Program-made: the position numbers and the translations under genes | The notes under the pieces: generated by a model | What the model saw: the letters and a program-made list of their open reading frames with translations, nothing else | Database searches by the model: none | What the model was told of the DNA's origin: nothing | Part shown: one piece after another, positions 40,230 to 52,525 of the stretch | How the letters are laid out: each line of letters begins with the position of its first letter | Numbering within the stretch: the first letter of the stretch is position 1 | From: Neofusicoccum parvum | Taxonomy: Eukaryota > Ascomycota > Dothideomycetes > Botryosphaeriales > Botryosphaeriaceae | Reading direction: 5' to 3' | Length of the DNA stretch: 64,000 nucleotides | NCBI GenBank assembly: GCA_020912385.1 | Contig: CP087212.1 | Location: 496,001 to 560,000, forward strand

Positions 40230-43200
40230 GATGTATCGAGGGCTTAATGTGGTGGGTTATGGTTTTCATTCAATCACGGATACCAGGTTGGGATGGAGGG
40301 AAGGAAACGCGCCAGGCAAGGCTTGCGGGCAGGAAATGGAATAGGGGCAAAAGGGTTTTCAGTTGGCGTGTTTCGTCGTCGTTTTTTGTGAGTAAAGCGA
40401 ACGATACAAGAGCAAAGAGTTCCCGTCAACGAAGCGAAGAAAAAAAGTTTCGGCGCTGGTGGTGGCTTCCTAAAAGGACGAGGATCGCGGCAGGCATTCT
40501 CCAGCTCTTCTCTTATTCTTGGTCATTCTTTGTCCCCACTGCTGCACGAGCGGGCTGGTTGCTGTAGTTTTTCACCTTACTTCCGTGGAAATTTCTTTTA
40601 TTTCCCCTTCAGGTTGGGTATTGTTCTTTCCTTGTCTGAAGTATACCATAACACCTTCCTTCTTTTTCAATTACCCTTTTCTCCTTACAGTACTTCACTA
40701 GGGTTGGGGTTGTAGGGGGCGTTCTGAGCGAGTATACCTAGTGATCTTGGATTTGGTTTTTTCGTTGCTGCTTTTTTCTTGTTTCGTATGAGTCGAGGCT
40801 AGTTTATAGGGAGTATAGTTATCGTTTAATGCTACGGTCTTTTCATCTCGAATCCCGTGCGGCTGAGTGTATGGCTGGTGTGATGGCGTTGAGGATATTG
40901 TTGCACTGAAAGCGTGCTGTGAAGAGGCTGAGATTGAGTAAGAGAGACCTTCACATACCAAGGACAAGTCAAGCTCTGCGGGCAGGTACGGCTCTAAAGA
41001 CTTGAAAGCGATCTTCATGACGCTGTAGGGTCAAGAGTGAGAGCGGACAGGAGCAGGTCTTGCCGATAGAAGGTTGCTATCCGTCTCCTAAGGGCAAGTA
41101 TACCACAAGTACTACGCACGCCATGCCAAGTGAAATTATGACGCCTTAACACAGGGGTCCCAATAGCCCTCGCAGCAGACACCCGCATGTGGGGGGGGAT
41201 GTCAGGGCCGGACACCGGCATGCATGCATAAGCCACTCTTGCAGTCGTCGAAAGAAGCGCAAGCCGTCGGTCCCACCAAGACGGGCGCCCCCGCCTGAGG
41301 CTTCGTGAATAATAATACGCCTCTGCTATAGCGCCCAGCCTGGGTACATGATCGTTGATCCTCCCCGTTCTAGGGCCGGTTTAGGCAAGAGGTAAAGGCG
41401 GAGACGAAAAGCAAACAGCGCCGCTGCATGCAGCGCCCGGCTGGATTTAACCGAGCTGTTGTTTAGTACCCGGGGAATCTTGAAACCTCGATTTGGTGGA
41501 TCCGGGTACGACAGATCGATGTCCCCCTCCTTCCCGTCATTTCTTGCTTTTCTTGCGTGCATGGAGATGGGAGGGTGAGGGGGGGTGTTTTTAGCGAGCG
41601 CAGGCTAAAGATGACGCGCATGAACCGGAAATTGGAGCGCAAAGCACACGCAGTTTGCGGGAGCGGTGCCAGACGACGCAGGGGATTGTCAGGAAAGCTT
41701 AAAGGACTGCGGCCATTCGTGGAAATAGTGGGAGGGGGGGAGGGCAGTGGATGTGTGTGGGTGGGCGTGCTTCTTCGCGGAGCGTTCATGCACATGTATG
41801 TAGGTCGCACCTGCTGCGCGCTGCTGGCGGCGTGGCAAGCATGCAGCATCGGGATGGTGCAGAAGACAGATTGACGTCTAGGGTACGAGGACGAAAACAT
41901 GGCTATACAGGTCGGTGCGACGGTGGCTAAAAAGTGACCGCTCGGGTAAATTAGACTATTGGGAAGGAGATCAGGGCAGCAGCTCCTGGTGGCTGCCTGT
42001 CACGGAGAGGGGAGGATGAGGGCGCTCTGTCGTGCGCTGCTGGGCTTGGATCTTTGTGCTCGCTGCCCTCATGCAGGCACAAAGGCCGGCTGGCCGTCGA
42101 GATTGGGCCACCCCACGCGTGCTGTGCCCCCGTCCGGCAGGAAGCAGACGACCACGGATTTCGGGCTTCCCGGACGGAAGACCCCTTTTACACGGACCCG
42201 GGGAAACGATCGCCAGCTCGCCCGAGATGTTTGGCGAAACGTCGAGGGGAGTGTTGCTAAAAGTGGGAGCCCGGTGGCCGCTGTGATAGGAACCGATGCC
42301 CGAGGCAGCCGGACGGGAGACGGGAGGGGACGGGCAGGCAGGCGGCGCCGAAACAGCGCAGCTGCTTAATGTCCGATGCTATGAGCAACGGTCACGGTGT
42401 CCCGAGGATGCGTGCGCCTCTCCCGGCGTCGTCTGCCAGCGCCGGGGGGCCCTGCAGACTGCTATCGACGAACCTTAGTTTCGCCGCTGCGGTGAACACA
42501 TCTGGTGACGGCGACGCGTGCGCCACCCAGCTCTCGGTCGGGCGCGGAGCAGTGGGACCCAGGACGGAGGAGCGTTGAAACACTGCGCTGCGTGCGGGCA
42601 GCTCGTCCCGAGCCTCACGGCATGCTCGGCATGTTCCAGGGTGGACGGCGCAAGGCCGCGGGCCAGACTAGCAGGCGCTCGCCGGCGGGGCAGATCTCTT
42701 GCACCAGCGCGGGTGCGCAAGGGCGGGCGGGCGGTGCGAAGGCCGTGTGGTGGATATATAACGGCGCATCGCGCGCACAGGGCCGCCGGGAGATGAGCTC
42801 TGCGGCAGATCCAGATCCTGCAAATTTGGGATCTCCACGGCATGGCAGGCCGCCCGGAGCCCTTCTGACGGCAGCAAGACACGTGTGCAGGGGGGCTGTT
42901 GGTGTTCCCTCCTGAAACAGCATTCAGACTGCGCCCAGGGCTGACGGTTTCAAGGCCCGGGCGACGACTCAGCGCCGCGGCATGGGTGCGGCGGGCGCGG
43001 CCAGTGGGCGGGCGAGCAGATCGCGGAATGTGATGGCCGCCTATTTTTGCGTCGCGCGCTGACCAGCGCCAGCGCTGAGTGGGCGGCGCGCTCTGGTGGC
43101 TTGTAGGCCGCGCTCCCCGGGGTGCTTGGCCGCAGCGATCGCGGGCGTCGTGGGATGTGCAGCGGCGCCGCGTCTGACTCGCCGAGGGCGTGCAGCGGAC

Positions 43201-44157
43201 AGAGCACAGCGCAGGGCGAGGCAAACAACAGCGGCCGCGGTTGCAGCCGCACGCAGAAACAAGAGCAGCAGCGCGGCCAGCAGCGAGCCCTGATCGCCGT
43301 GGCCGCCGGCCGCCATTGGGGCGGGCCTGCGCGTCCCGCGCGTCCAGTTTCAGGATGCCCGATGGCTGCGCGGCGATGTGCTGCCTGAGGACCAGGCCGC
43401 GCCGTGTGAGTGGGCGGCGCTGCAGCAGCGCTCGCTAGAAAGAGCCGGCCGCCCTGCCCGCAGCCCGCAGCCCGCTGCCCGCACGCTGACGGCGGGCTCG
43501 ACAGGACGGCCGCGGCGTGGCTTGCTGCGCGCTGGCTGGCGGCGGCGCGCGGTGCTGTTGGTGCTGCCGCTCATTCGCCGGGCGGCGCGATGCTGTGAGC
43601 GCTGCAATAAGAGCGGGCTGGTCCAGCGGGCTGCAGACGCCGCAGGCAGACGGCGACGGCGGTGGCCCACGCGGCACTCGCGCTTTTGGGCGGTCGGAGG
43701 GTAGGCCTGGGGCGTCGGTGGTCGTGAGGGAGGCATCTGGGACCCTGACTACGCTTCATGGGGCTAGCAGAGCGCGCCCGGCCAGTAAGCTCTCGAGCAC
43801 CCCCCCGGGCTCGATTAGACCATTGCCATCGCTCGACGCCCTCCACACGCCCGCGAGCCCTCCGTACGACACACCTCCCTCCGCCGCTGCGACGGGTCCT
43901 GTGCTGGCCGACTTTCCTTTACGACGCTCCCAGCCCTGTCATGCGAGCGCCCGCCATTGCCCTCGCTCATACCTGCCGCGGCCTCCCTTAATCCATCCCG
44001 CCCTCGTCCCCAGAGCCTCTCCCAGCGAGAGCGCGCGCCGCCTCCGCAGACCGCAGCCCTACCGCTCCCCTGGGCCTTGCGCCAGCTCGTCCTGCGAACT
44101 CCACGCACTCCTCTCCTGCTGGCCGGGCCTTAGACCACCTGCTGCACGCCGCCCGTC
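40230..44157. other. 3.9-kb gene-free stretch with GC-rich island upstream of the LIM-RhoGAP gene
   Basis: 40230-40750 is AT-leaning and probably the Stu1 3' UTR. 40750-41950 has no recognisable gene. 41950-44150 is strongly GC rich; long open frames appear in up to six frames at once and contradict one another, so I reject them as coding. A TATA-like GGATATATAACGG lies near 42750. The last 250 bases are CT rich and look like the leader of the LIM-RhoGAP gene. Confidence 0.5.
43941..43991 (+). other. Possible upstream ORF of the LIM-RhoGAP gene
   Basis: A 16-codon ATG-to-TAA frame inside the CT-rich presumed leader, 166 bases before the main ATG. If the transcript starts further upstream it could reduce or regulate translation. 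Only its position supports this. Confidence 0.25.
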
Positions 44158-47100
44158 ATGGAGTCGCCCGGCGCTTACCCCGACTCGCCCGGCATGGACG
44201 ACATGGACGTCATCTACCACTGCAAGGGCTGCGGCGAGGTACGCCTTCCCCGCTCAATTGGGCTCATGGAACGTCGCTAATGTCTTGCCAGATCTTGGAA
44301 GAAGGCAAGGCCTTTGAGCTAGGTACGGATGGATTCCTCACGTCCCCTGACCCCAAAAGCTGCCCTCGCTGCTGCTGCCCTCCGCGCCCGCGCCATGTGC
44401 GATACTGACCACGACAACGCAGCCGGCAACCGATGGCACATTGACTGCTTCCGCTGCAACACCTGTGGCACCCTGCTGGACTCGGACGCGAACCTCCTGC
44501 TGCTCGGCGACGGCTCTCTCATCTGCAACAACTGCACGTACAGCTGCAGCGCCTGCAACAACAAGATTGAGGATCTCGCCATCCTCACCGGCGACCAGGC
44601 CTTCTGCGCGAGCTGCTTCCGATGCCGCAACTGCAAGCGCAAGATCGAGAACCTCCGCTATGCGAGGACCTCCCAGGGCATCTTCTGCATGAGCTGTCAC
44701 GAGTCTCTCATGGCACGACGGCGGAAAAAATCGAAAGCTAATCGGCAGCAGGCCGAGAGCAAGGCTCCAATAGTGCTGGACAAGTCCCTGCCTGCTCTGC
44801 CTCCCAGCGCCGTTGCGAGCAGCAACTTCTCGCCCGACTTGGAGACTCCGCCCGAAATCGACACTCCAGATGAATTTTCGCCCCGTCCGCGCGCTGCGAC
44901 ATCAGGTGTTCCTGGGAACATTCGCCGGGAGGCTTCACCCGCCTCGGCGGGCAGCAACGGTAAGAGTGCGCGTGGTGGCGATGGAAGTGAGGGGCTGACA
45001 CGAGGAACAGAGCCGCAAACTCTTCCCGCAAGCACGTACAGGGAGAAGCGGAGATCTGCGATGCCAATGTCTACGAACTTCGACGACCCCGATGGGATGT
45101 TTGCGAATGTGCCTTTTGCGCTCGATCCAAACCCAGCCCCTGGCCCCTCGCCGCTGGCCGACAGCCGGACCTACAATATTGAGGAGGATAAGAAGAACCA
45201 ACGGGACTACTTCAATGGTGGAAAGCCTGGCACGCAGACCTCCCATCGGGACTTGTTGAAGGAGCGTTCTGGGTCTTCGAGGTCCAGCTCCCAAGAGAGG
45301 AGAAGCAAGTCCACGTCGAGCCCTCACATCGCGTTCCAGGAGAAGGGCCGGGGTCCGTCTGGGGATCGTGTGGACTCCATCCGCCGCAAGGATGTGGGTT
45401 CCGCAAACGCCTCGCCCACCGTTGGGCACGACAGACCTCGTGCCCAGCATTCCACTTCAGCCTCTACTGCGGGGTCTTTGGGTGAAGGGTTCAAGCTGCA
45501 GGAGGTGCCGAAGGACAGGAAGGCGAGCAGAACTCGGTCGAAATCCGACCTCCGCTCTCCGGACGACAGCGCGTCGTCGGCCCGCAAGGATCCCTCCGAG
45601 TCGAGTGCTATCACGTCGCCGGTTTCTACCAATTCCAGCTACACCCCCACGTCGCAGGAGTACGAGCGCATGGATGGACCTCATCCCATGTCTGCTCCGT
45701 TCTCCGCATCGGCAATCGAGCGGCCAAAGAGAGGTGATTCTCTCGGTGCGCCTCAGAGGGCTAACACCGGGGGCCACTCTTCTCCCTCTACACCAACTGG
45801 CCCCAGGTCGGGTCATGAGCGCAAAGCTTCCGCCAGCTCTGCTCTGGCTAACCGCGACATCAACACTCTAACACAGATGAACGGTGGTCTAACCATTTCC
45901 AAGCCTGTGGAATCTCCCACGTCTAGGAGTGTCATGGATGGGCCGCCTCCGCGGTCTGGTTCGCGTCCCGTGTTTGGCTCCAATAATACTGGTGAGTCGT
46001 TCACGACGCCCAGAGCTCCGCCGGCGCCGCCTCTCGGCAGCGGTGGTCATCGGCCACAGGAGTCAATTAGCAGCACTATTAGCGATGGGTCGACACACCC
46101 GATGTCTCCCTCCCTACTTCGCTACAGTGCTGGCGGAGAGTTTTCGGTGGATGAAGACATGGCCCGTATCTTCAGGGATAACGATGAAAATCACCCGTCA
46201 GTTCTCCGACGTGTTTCGAATGCCGTCAAGCATGGCCGCAGTTTTAGTGACAGAGGATCCAGGTCTTCGCTATCCCAAAAGTGGAAATCGCCCGCTAATG
46301 GCTCTGTGGACATCAGCAGCCCGACTTCAGCCTCGCCAGATGCCAAGGATGACCCCGCTCACCTCAGGGCTCAGCTCCGCCAGGCGCAGCAGCGTATCAG
46401 CGAGCTTGAGTCTGAGGTTAACAAGCTTAACGAATCAGCCAGCAAATCTTCTGATATTAAGCAGGTGAACTCGGAACTGAAGGAGAAGAGATCGACTATC
46501 GCCGTTTTGGACACGCAGCGCGAAGTTGTCATGCGTGAGTTGGACATTATGACCGAGCATCTGAAAGCCGCCAAGGATCAGCAACGCCCATTGGATCTGC
46601 AAACATTCCAGTCTGGCTTCTTCCGCGAATTTGCTTCCGAACTTGAGAAGTTCAAGGCGAAGATCAGAGTCGAGCTCGAGGAATTGGTGCAGAAGCGTAA
46701 CGAGGTTAACGATGACATTCTGAACCTGATTAGGATGAAGGACAAGGGCTACCAGGAGTACGAGTCTTTGAGCCAGAAGAACGCTCAGCTGGCGGAGCTC
46801 AACAACCAGCTCGTTCAGACTATTCAAGACCTCTACAAAACCTCTCGTCTTAATAACGGCTCTATCGATGGCGGCCGACCAGCCGCTAACGGACTTGGAA
46901 TTTACACGAACAACAACGGTAAAGATAAGTCGGACGTCTCGATTGCGGACATCCAGAAGGTTGTGCAAGAGCACCAGATGAACAACCTCGCAAATGACAT
47001 GGAGGAGCCTACGATCGTTGCCGCTCCTAAGGTTATCCACATCCCCAAGACGAAGCAGAACAAGTTCAATTGGAAGAAGGGCGGTCAGGCTGTTGCGAAG

Positions 47101-48080
47101 AACGTCACCAAGGGCCTCAAGGGCGCTTTCGCGTCTCAGCAACAGATCAACTCTCACGACGGCCTCATCGGAGGCGTTCCTTACGGTGCCATGCAGCCTG
47201 GCGCCACTCCCCACCTTGATATGGCTGGCGCACAGAAGGGCGGTGATCGTGCCGGGTTCGGCTTCTTCGGTAGCGGGCAGAAGGCCCAGCAGAAACCCAT
47301 GCAGAAGCCCATGCACAACCACAACAACAGCACAACTCTGCTATCTGCTGCTGAAGGTCTGTTCGGGTCTGATCTCTCAGAACGCTGCGAATTCGAGAAG
47401 GCCACCATACCTAGCATTGTCCGCAGGTGTATCCAGGAGGTGGAGCTCAGAGGTAGGCATGCACTGATGTTTTGCGCAAAGAACGCCTTGAAATGCTAAC
47501 CGATTTGCAGGCGTGGACGTCGAAGGTATCTACCGCAAGAGTGGTGGTTCTGGTCAGGTGAACCAAGTCCGTGCAGGCTTCGAAAAGGACCCAGAGTACG
47601 ACATTTCAGATCCAGACCTGGACATTCATGCCGTTACTTCTGCCCTGAAGCAGTACTTCCGCAGGTTGCCGAACCCTCTCATCACGTTCGAAGTCTACGA
47701 CGAGCTTCTCGCAGCTGGGCAAATACAGGAACCCGATAAGCTCATCCCGGGCATTCGTTCCGCCATCGATACCCTTCCGCCTCATCACAGGGATTGCCTT
47801 GAGTTCCTCATTTTCCATCTGGCCCGTGTGATGGAGCAGAAGAAGGACAACCTGGTAAGTGTCTCCTATTTTTACACGGTTACTTTCGGGGTCATTTGCT
47901 GACTTAGCCAAGATGACGGCCGTCAACCTTGCCGTTGTCTTCGCGCCAACCGTCATGCGCCCGCAGTCGATTGAGCGTGAGATGACGGACATGGGACCCC
48001 AGCGCACGGCCATCCAAGCGCTCTTGGAGAACAACAAAGCAATCTTTGCTCCCGAGCCCGAGGTCTTGAACCAACTGTAA
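44158..48080 (+). CDS. rga1: LIM-domain Rho GTPase-activating protein (Rga1-like)
   Basis: Five exons, 44158-44238, 44292-44322, 44423-47452, 47511-47854 and 47913-48080, give 1217 aa. Exon 2 is 31 nt. Two LIM zinc fingers open the protein: the first, from YHCKGCGE at about residue 20, is assembled only after splicing (WHIDCFRCNTC), and the second is YSCSACNNKIEDL to FCMSCHE. A long Ser/Pro-rich linker follows. A coiled coil is near residues 683-770 (QAQQRISELESEVNKLNES). The RhoGAP domain covers about 1010-1217, with the arginine finger in VEGIYRKSGG, then ALKQYFRRLPNPLI and the closing NLAVVFAPTVMRP. This order (LIM-LIM-coil-GAP) is that of yeast Rga1/Rga2 and Aspergillus/Neurospora relatives, which switch off Cdc42 or Rho1 to shape polarity and septation. 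Confidence 0.93.
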
Positions 48081-48984
48081 AGTCGACTACGTCGATCCGA
48101 GTCACGGCGAACGAGTCTCTTACTCTTTTTTCCTCGCACTTGTTTACGACCGAACCAATTTGGATTCACCCCCATTGCATTGCGTCATGCGCTGTTTTCA
48201 TTCATGTAGTTGTGTTATCGGCCTGCTACTCCTCCTGTACAGCATGGGTCTCGTCGTTGGTTTTGCCTTTTCCATTCTTCCGAGCGACTGGCGTTTCTTT
48301 TGACCAAGGTTAGCGCGGCGCCTTGCCCCCTTTTTGCCATTCCTACTTGTGTCACGTTTCACTGTTGATGGATATATCTCCGCTGCCGAGCGCGTAACGG
48401 CTGAGTAGCACCCTGTCTTAGGATTGGCGGGTGAGCAGAATGGCTTTGCGCGGCTTGCTGCGAAAGGAAGCTTGTTGGTTTTTAAAAATTGGTAGGAGAG
48501 ACTCATTGCCCCTTGCTGGCGGCGAAAATAGTTTCTGCATTCTGGGGTTTGGTGGTTTGAATTTCGCACCACTTGCACTGCGCCTTTTGGAAGCCGGGCC
48601 GAATTGGGCTGGTTGTGATGTTTTCTGTGCCCTCAAGATGGACTTTCCTGTTGCTCCTGTACAATACGCACAGTGCTTGTTTACTTTTGGCGCCGTCCTT
48701 TACTTCAACTAAAGACGTCGGGATGATCGATGTGGTGTTGATGTCTCACCTGATGTGATGGACGCTGGGCTTCTTTCTGAGGCAAATAATGTGGCAGGAG
48801 GGTCTTGTTTTCATTCTGCTTGCTTGCAACTGTCTATACGTCGCGGACTTCGTTACAGTCGCTCCACTGCTATATCATGTACGTCTCAGAACTATCTCAA
48901 CAAAGAAATGACCATAATCCATGACTGCAAGCCACAGACTCCTTGAAAAGCACATGGACAACATAAAAGCAAAAGAGCTCCACA
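48081..48984. other. Intergenic region between convergent genes
   Basis: About 0.9 kb with the 3' UTRs of the LIM-RhoGAP gene and the following minus-strand gene. No coding frame of note. Confidence 0.5.
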
Positions 48985-51375
48985 CTACTGACCCCCATTG
49001 GCAGTGACAACCAGAAACATCGCCAAGACGAACCCCGTGCAGACAACCAGAAACCCTGCCTGCACCACCGCCGCGAGAACAACCTCCATCCACGCCTCCC
49101 ACTCGTCCCTGCCCCGTTCCCGCTCCTCCACCACCCGCCGCCGCAGCACCTCCTCGTCGTCCCCCCTCCCCGCGCCCAGCCCCACCTCCCTCTCCTCGTC
49201 GCCTCCTCCTCCTCCTCCCCCGTCCCCGCCCTCCCCTCCCCGCCCCAGCCCGGCAGCCCACCTCCGCCCCCCCTCGCCGTCGCCCACCCCGAGCGTCGCC
49301 GCCCGCGCCCCCCACAGCACCCAGAGCACCACCGGCGCCAGCCACCGCAGCCAGCGCGGCGGCGCGTGGCCGGACGGGGCCGAGAGCGCGGCCGCGACGA
49401 GCGGCCAGAGGAGCGCGGGCCAGAGGAGCGTGGCGAGGGCGAGGAGCGTGGCGGTTAGGGCGGCGAGGCGGGTGGGCGTGCGGGAGGGGGCGGCGGCGTG
49501 GCGGTGGTGGTGGTGGTAGGGGCGGGGATGGGGGTGGAGGCGGAGGTGGTAGGGTGGGGGTTGGGGTTGGGGTTCTTGCTCGGGGACTGCGGGGGTTGGG
49601 CTGGTGGGTGGGGGTGGGGAGGGTGTTGTTGCCGTCTGGGGTGATGATGGTGGTGTTCGTGGTGGTGGCGATGGTGGTGGTGGTGATGGTGATCTGGGGG
49701 GTAAGGGACGCCGTTGAGGACCTGCTGAGCTGTGCGATGGGCCGGTCGACGAAGAGTGGTTAGCAGGTGGTCGGCTGGCCGAGGGTGGCGTATCGTCTGA
49801 AAAACGACTGGTCCCTGGTGAAAGTCCAGTCGATTCCGAGTTGTTCCGGATTCTCCTGTTGATGTTGCGGACTTCTTCGAGAATCCTTGGTTGTAGGCGT
49901 GGCCGCGGCTTGGGGATTCTCTGGGTCTCCTGTAGATTTGGGCGGCTACTGACTTCACTGTTGTGCTGGTCTGGTTGGCGCTCCTGGAGGGCCCGTGATC
50001 CATTGGTTGGCGAAGCAGTTTCACATGCAGGATCAGGTCTTTCGAGGTCGGTCACCAGAGAAGGACGAACTTGAATCCGACCAGCCGCCAGTAACTGGTC
50101 GACTATGGCCGGGTCAATGTCCAGGATGAGACCGGCAGATTCAATATTGGATTCTGGTCGTGGATCAGGTGTTGCCAAATTGATGATTGGTGATTGACTC
50201 CTTGACACGCTAGTCCTTGGCAGATGCACAGTCAACGGGGAGCTGATTGATGGCCTGGTTGGCGGGGGACCAGCTTCTGATGTGCGAGTAACCGCACGGC
50301 TTGCGCACGAAGATGCCACCACGCCATCATTTCGTCCTTCGGGCGTCAACAGTGGCGGAAAAACTGGCATTTCGTTGTCCTGAGAAGCTAGTGACTCCCC
50401 ACTGTCAGAGACAGCAGAGTCGAGCTCGTCCACCCCGGGTTTGGCAATATGTGTCGCCATTGTCGGAGAAGCCTTCTGCCGGCATACTTGCTTGATATCG
50501 TCACGGCCAAGCGTCGGTCTTTCTGGTTGTTTCCCACGTCCAGCCCGTGGACCGGTTGGTGACTCAGTGACGATCGATGCAGCTCTACTTCGTCGAGCAC
50601 ACGAAGACTGCGGTGTCGAATGGGCTGTCTCGGAACCGTCGCTGGGTAAGGAAGCTTGCTCTTTTTGGGTTGTGTGTTGCTCAACCCGGTTGTCGTGGCC
50701 TCGTCCGCGTGACGTCAACTGCCCGGCAGTGTTCAGTGCCACATTGTGGTGTTCCTTAGCTTGTGTTGAGTTGGCCTCTGCATGATCAGTCTTGACCACA
50801 GTGTCAGCCGATCCCGCGGTCATCATTGAGAGTCTCTTCGGATTCCTTGGTGGAGGATCGATCGGACCTTCCAAGAGTGGACCATCTGGTCCTGTGGAAG
50901 GGCTTGGCGCCATGTCCGACTCTGGCACAGATTGAACATACGGCTGACATGGTAGGCTTGAGCTCAGTCCTGGACTTGTTGATGAAGAGTCCTCAGACGA
51001 TTCCTCAGATGATTCCTCAGTTTCACTGCCGAATTCGGAAGGCGGTGAAGGAAGGCCAGGTTCTGTTGAGTCTTCCTCGGATAGAAGATTTGCAAATGAG
51101 TTGTTCTGCTTTAGCTTTCTATCCTGCTGGTCCTGGTCGCGCCCCGGTATCGCCGCACGCACCATCTGCTTGAATTTTTTAAACGGGGCATGAGATCCCA
51201 ATGACGGCCGACCGGTAGCTTCTGCGTCTGATTTTCTGAGATGCTGGCCTTCTGCTCCAGGATTCATTGAAGGATTGGATGGGTCTTCGACACGCCTTCT
51301 CTTCCAGAATGGTGTGCTGTGGTCCTTGTGCGATGGATTCTCGCTAGAAGAGGAATAGGAGAAAATACGAGACAT
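48985..51375 (-). CDS. Large low-complexity protein with C-terminal membrane segments, unknown
   Basis: One exon, 796 aa. I do not recognise a family. Residues 1-90 are basic, with FWKRRRVEDP and FKKFKQMVRAAIPG. The middle is Ser/Thr/Pro rich and disordered-looking, with an acidic Ser run (ETEESSEESSEDSSS). Around 440-460 LILDIDPAIVDQLLAAGRIQV may be a short ordered piece. A Pro tract (PPPRSPSPPPPSPPP) and a His tract (YHHHHRH) come before the membrane part. Three hydrophobic segments follow: LAALTATLLALATLLWPALL, LAPVVLWVLWGARAATL and, after a Gly/Glu/Arg-rich loop, VVLAAVVQAGFLVVCTGF. The last helix ends near the C terminus. It is the first of three same-strand genes with such ends. Confidence 0.65.
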   Translation of the reverse strand: MSRIFSYSSSSENPSHKDHSTPFWKRRRVEDPSNPSMNPGAEGQHLRKSDAEATGRPSLGSHAPFKKFKQMVRAAIPGRDQDQQDRKLKQNNSFANLLSEEDSTEPGLPSPPSEFGSETEESSEESSEDSSSTSPGLSSSLPCQPYVQSVPESDMAPSPSTGPDGPLLEGPIDPPPRNPKRLSMMTAGSADTVVKTDHAEANSTQAKEHHNVALNTAGQLTSRGRGHDNRVEQHTTQKEQASLPSDGSETAHSTPQSSCARRSRAASIVTESPTGPRAGRGKQPERPTLGRDDIKQVCRQKASPTMATHIAKPGVDELDSAVSDSGESLASQDNEMPVFPPLLTPEGRNDGVVASSCASRAVTRTSEAGPPPTRPSISSPLTVHLPRTSVSRSQSPIINLATPDPRPESNIESAGLILDIDPAIVDQLLAAGRIQVRPSLVTDLERPDPACETASPTNGSRALQERQPDQHNSEVSSRPNLQETQRIPKPRPRLQPRILEEVRNINRRIRNNSESTGLSPGTSRFSDDTPPSASRPPANHSSSTGPSHSSAGPQRRPLPPRSPSPPPPSPPPRTPPSSPQTATTPSPPPPTSPTPAVPEQEPQPQPPPYHLRLHPHPRPYHHHHRHAAAPSRTPTRLAALTATLLALATLLWPALLWPLVAAALSAPSGHAPPRWLRWLAPVVLWVLWGARAATLGVGDGEGGRRWAAGLGRGGEGGDGGGGGGGDEEREVGLGAGRGDDEEVLRRRVVEERERGRDEWEAWMEVVLAAVVQAGFLVVCTGFVLAMFLVVTANGGQ

Positions 51376-51673
51376 CGCGTTTTATGATTGCCCGGGCAAG
51401 GAAGACGCGTCTGTTTGTACTTCTCGATCTCTACCTTTTCTTGAGTTAGTTGGCCAAGGGGCATTGGTATTCTACCAGCTCCAGTACTCAACCGGTACAC
51501 ACTCGGCCCGGACCTCAGCAAATGTGGCTATCTGACGCAATAATTACGCTAAACAGTCTTCTCACATCCGGAAAGAGGCTCAATATTGATTATCATCTTA
51601 GCTAGTCATATTTGATGTGATAAAAAGAGATTCGTCGGAAGATGCATCAAGCATCTCGTGCCCTACAGCATTA

Positions 51674-52525
51674 TCATACAGAAATGAGGTGAAGCTCCAA
51701 GATAAGCAACGCGAAGGCCATGGCAGCCACAAGAAGAACCTTCCAAGCTCGCTCACACACTGATGCCACAAAAGTCCAGTGAGTAAACGGACCCCCCAAC
51801 TGAGCAGCTTCAACATCCTCCTCTCCTTCACTTCGATGCACTCGAATCTTGTATCTCGCGTAATCCCACAAGAGCGTGATTGCAACCACGTTGAAGAGCA
51901 TCATTTGCAAGACGGAACCCGCCGCAAAGACAGGGCGTTTGTTCCGATCCAGGATCTCTGGGTAGACGGGGCTCTTCTGCATGAAGCGCGTGATGGCGGA
52001 GAGGACCAGTATCAGCGGTATCACTGCTAGCCGCTTCGAGAGAGAGTATTGTTGGGGCCGAGCTGCGTTCAACGGCCTTGGAGTGGCTGCTACCGTTTGA
52101 GTTTTGTTGGTCCGACCATCTGCGGCCATGTGCTGCCCCTGGCCAGCTTTTTTCTCTGGTACTTCCGGTTGGGTCCGTTCTTTTTCAGCCTTATCGGCCC
52201 ATCTGACCCTTTCCGCCAGCTTCTTCACCTTTCCACGGTCCGCGGGCTCCATTTCCTCTTCTAGTTTGCGGATGCGGCGTATGTCGCTTGCGTACTTTCC
52301 GACTACATTTTGCAGGTGCTCTGATTTTGCTTTCCAGAAGTCTCTCTCCTTGATTGCATCCTCAGTCCTCTTGTTGTCGAAGCGCTCTTGCTGCCTGCAT
52401 TGGCCAAGTTCTTGGTCCGCAAGGGCGAGCTTGCACTCGACTTCCTTGAGTTTCGTTTCGTATGCGCTCCTATAAGACGGTATGCGTTTGAGGGTTTTGC
52501 TTAGAAAGGTCGATCTTTTGCCCAT
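51674..52525 (-). CDS. Coiled-coil membrane protein, unknown
   Basis: One exon, 283 aa. Residues 15-125 are strongly helical and charged (YETKLKEVECKLALADQELG, then EEEMEPADRGKVKKLAERV), a coiled coil. A Gln/Thr/Ala linker leads to three hydrophobic segments: LAVIPLILVLSAITRFM at about 165, VFAAGSVLQMMLFNVVAITL at about 195, and WKVLLVAAMAFALLILEL at the very C terminus. An acidic loop (SEGEEDVEAAQ) lies between the second and third. The layout, a long cytosolic N-terminal part, a helix pair, a charged loop and a last helix at the C terminus, is like that of the gene downstream. No family recognised; no other frame competes. Confidence 0.68.
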   Translation of the reverse strand: MGKRSTFLSKTLKRIPSYRSAYETKLKEVECKLALADQELGQCRQQERFDNKRTEDAIKERDFWKAKSEHLQNVVGKYASDIRRIRKLEEEMEPADRGKVKKLAERVRWADKAEKERTQPEVPEKKAGQGQHMAADGRTNKTQTVAATPRPLNAARPQQYSLSKRLAVIPLILVLSAITRFMQKSPVYPEILDRNKRPVFAAGSVLQMMLFNVVAITLLWDYARYKIRVHRSEGEEDVEAAQLGGPFTHWTFVASVCERAWKVLLVAAMAFALLILELHLISV

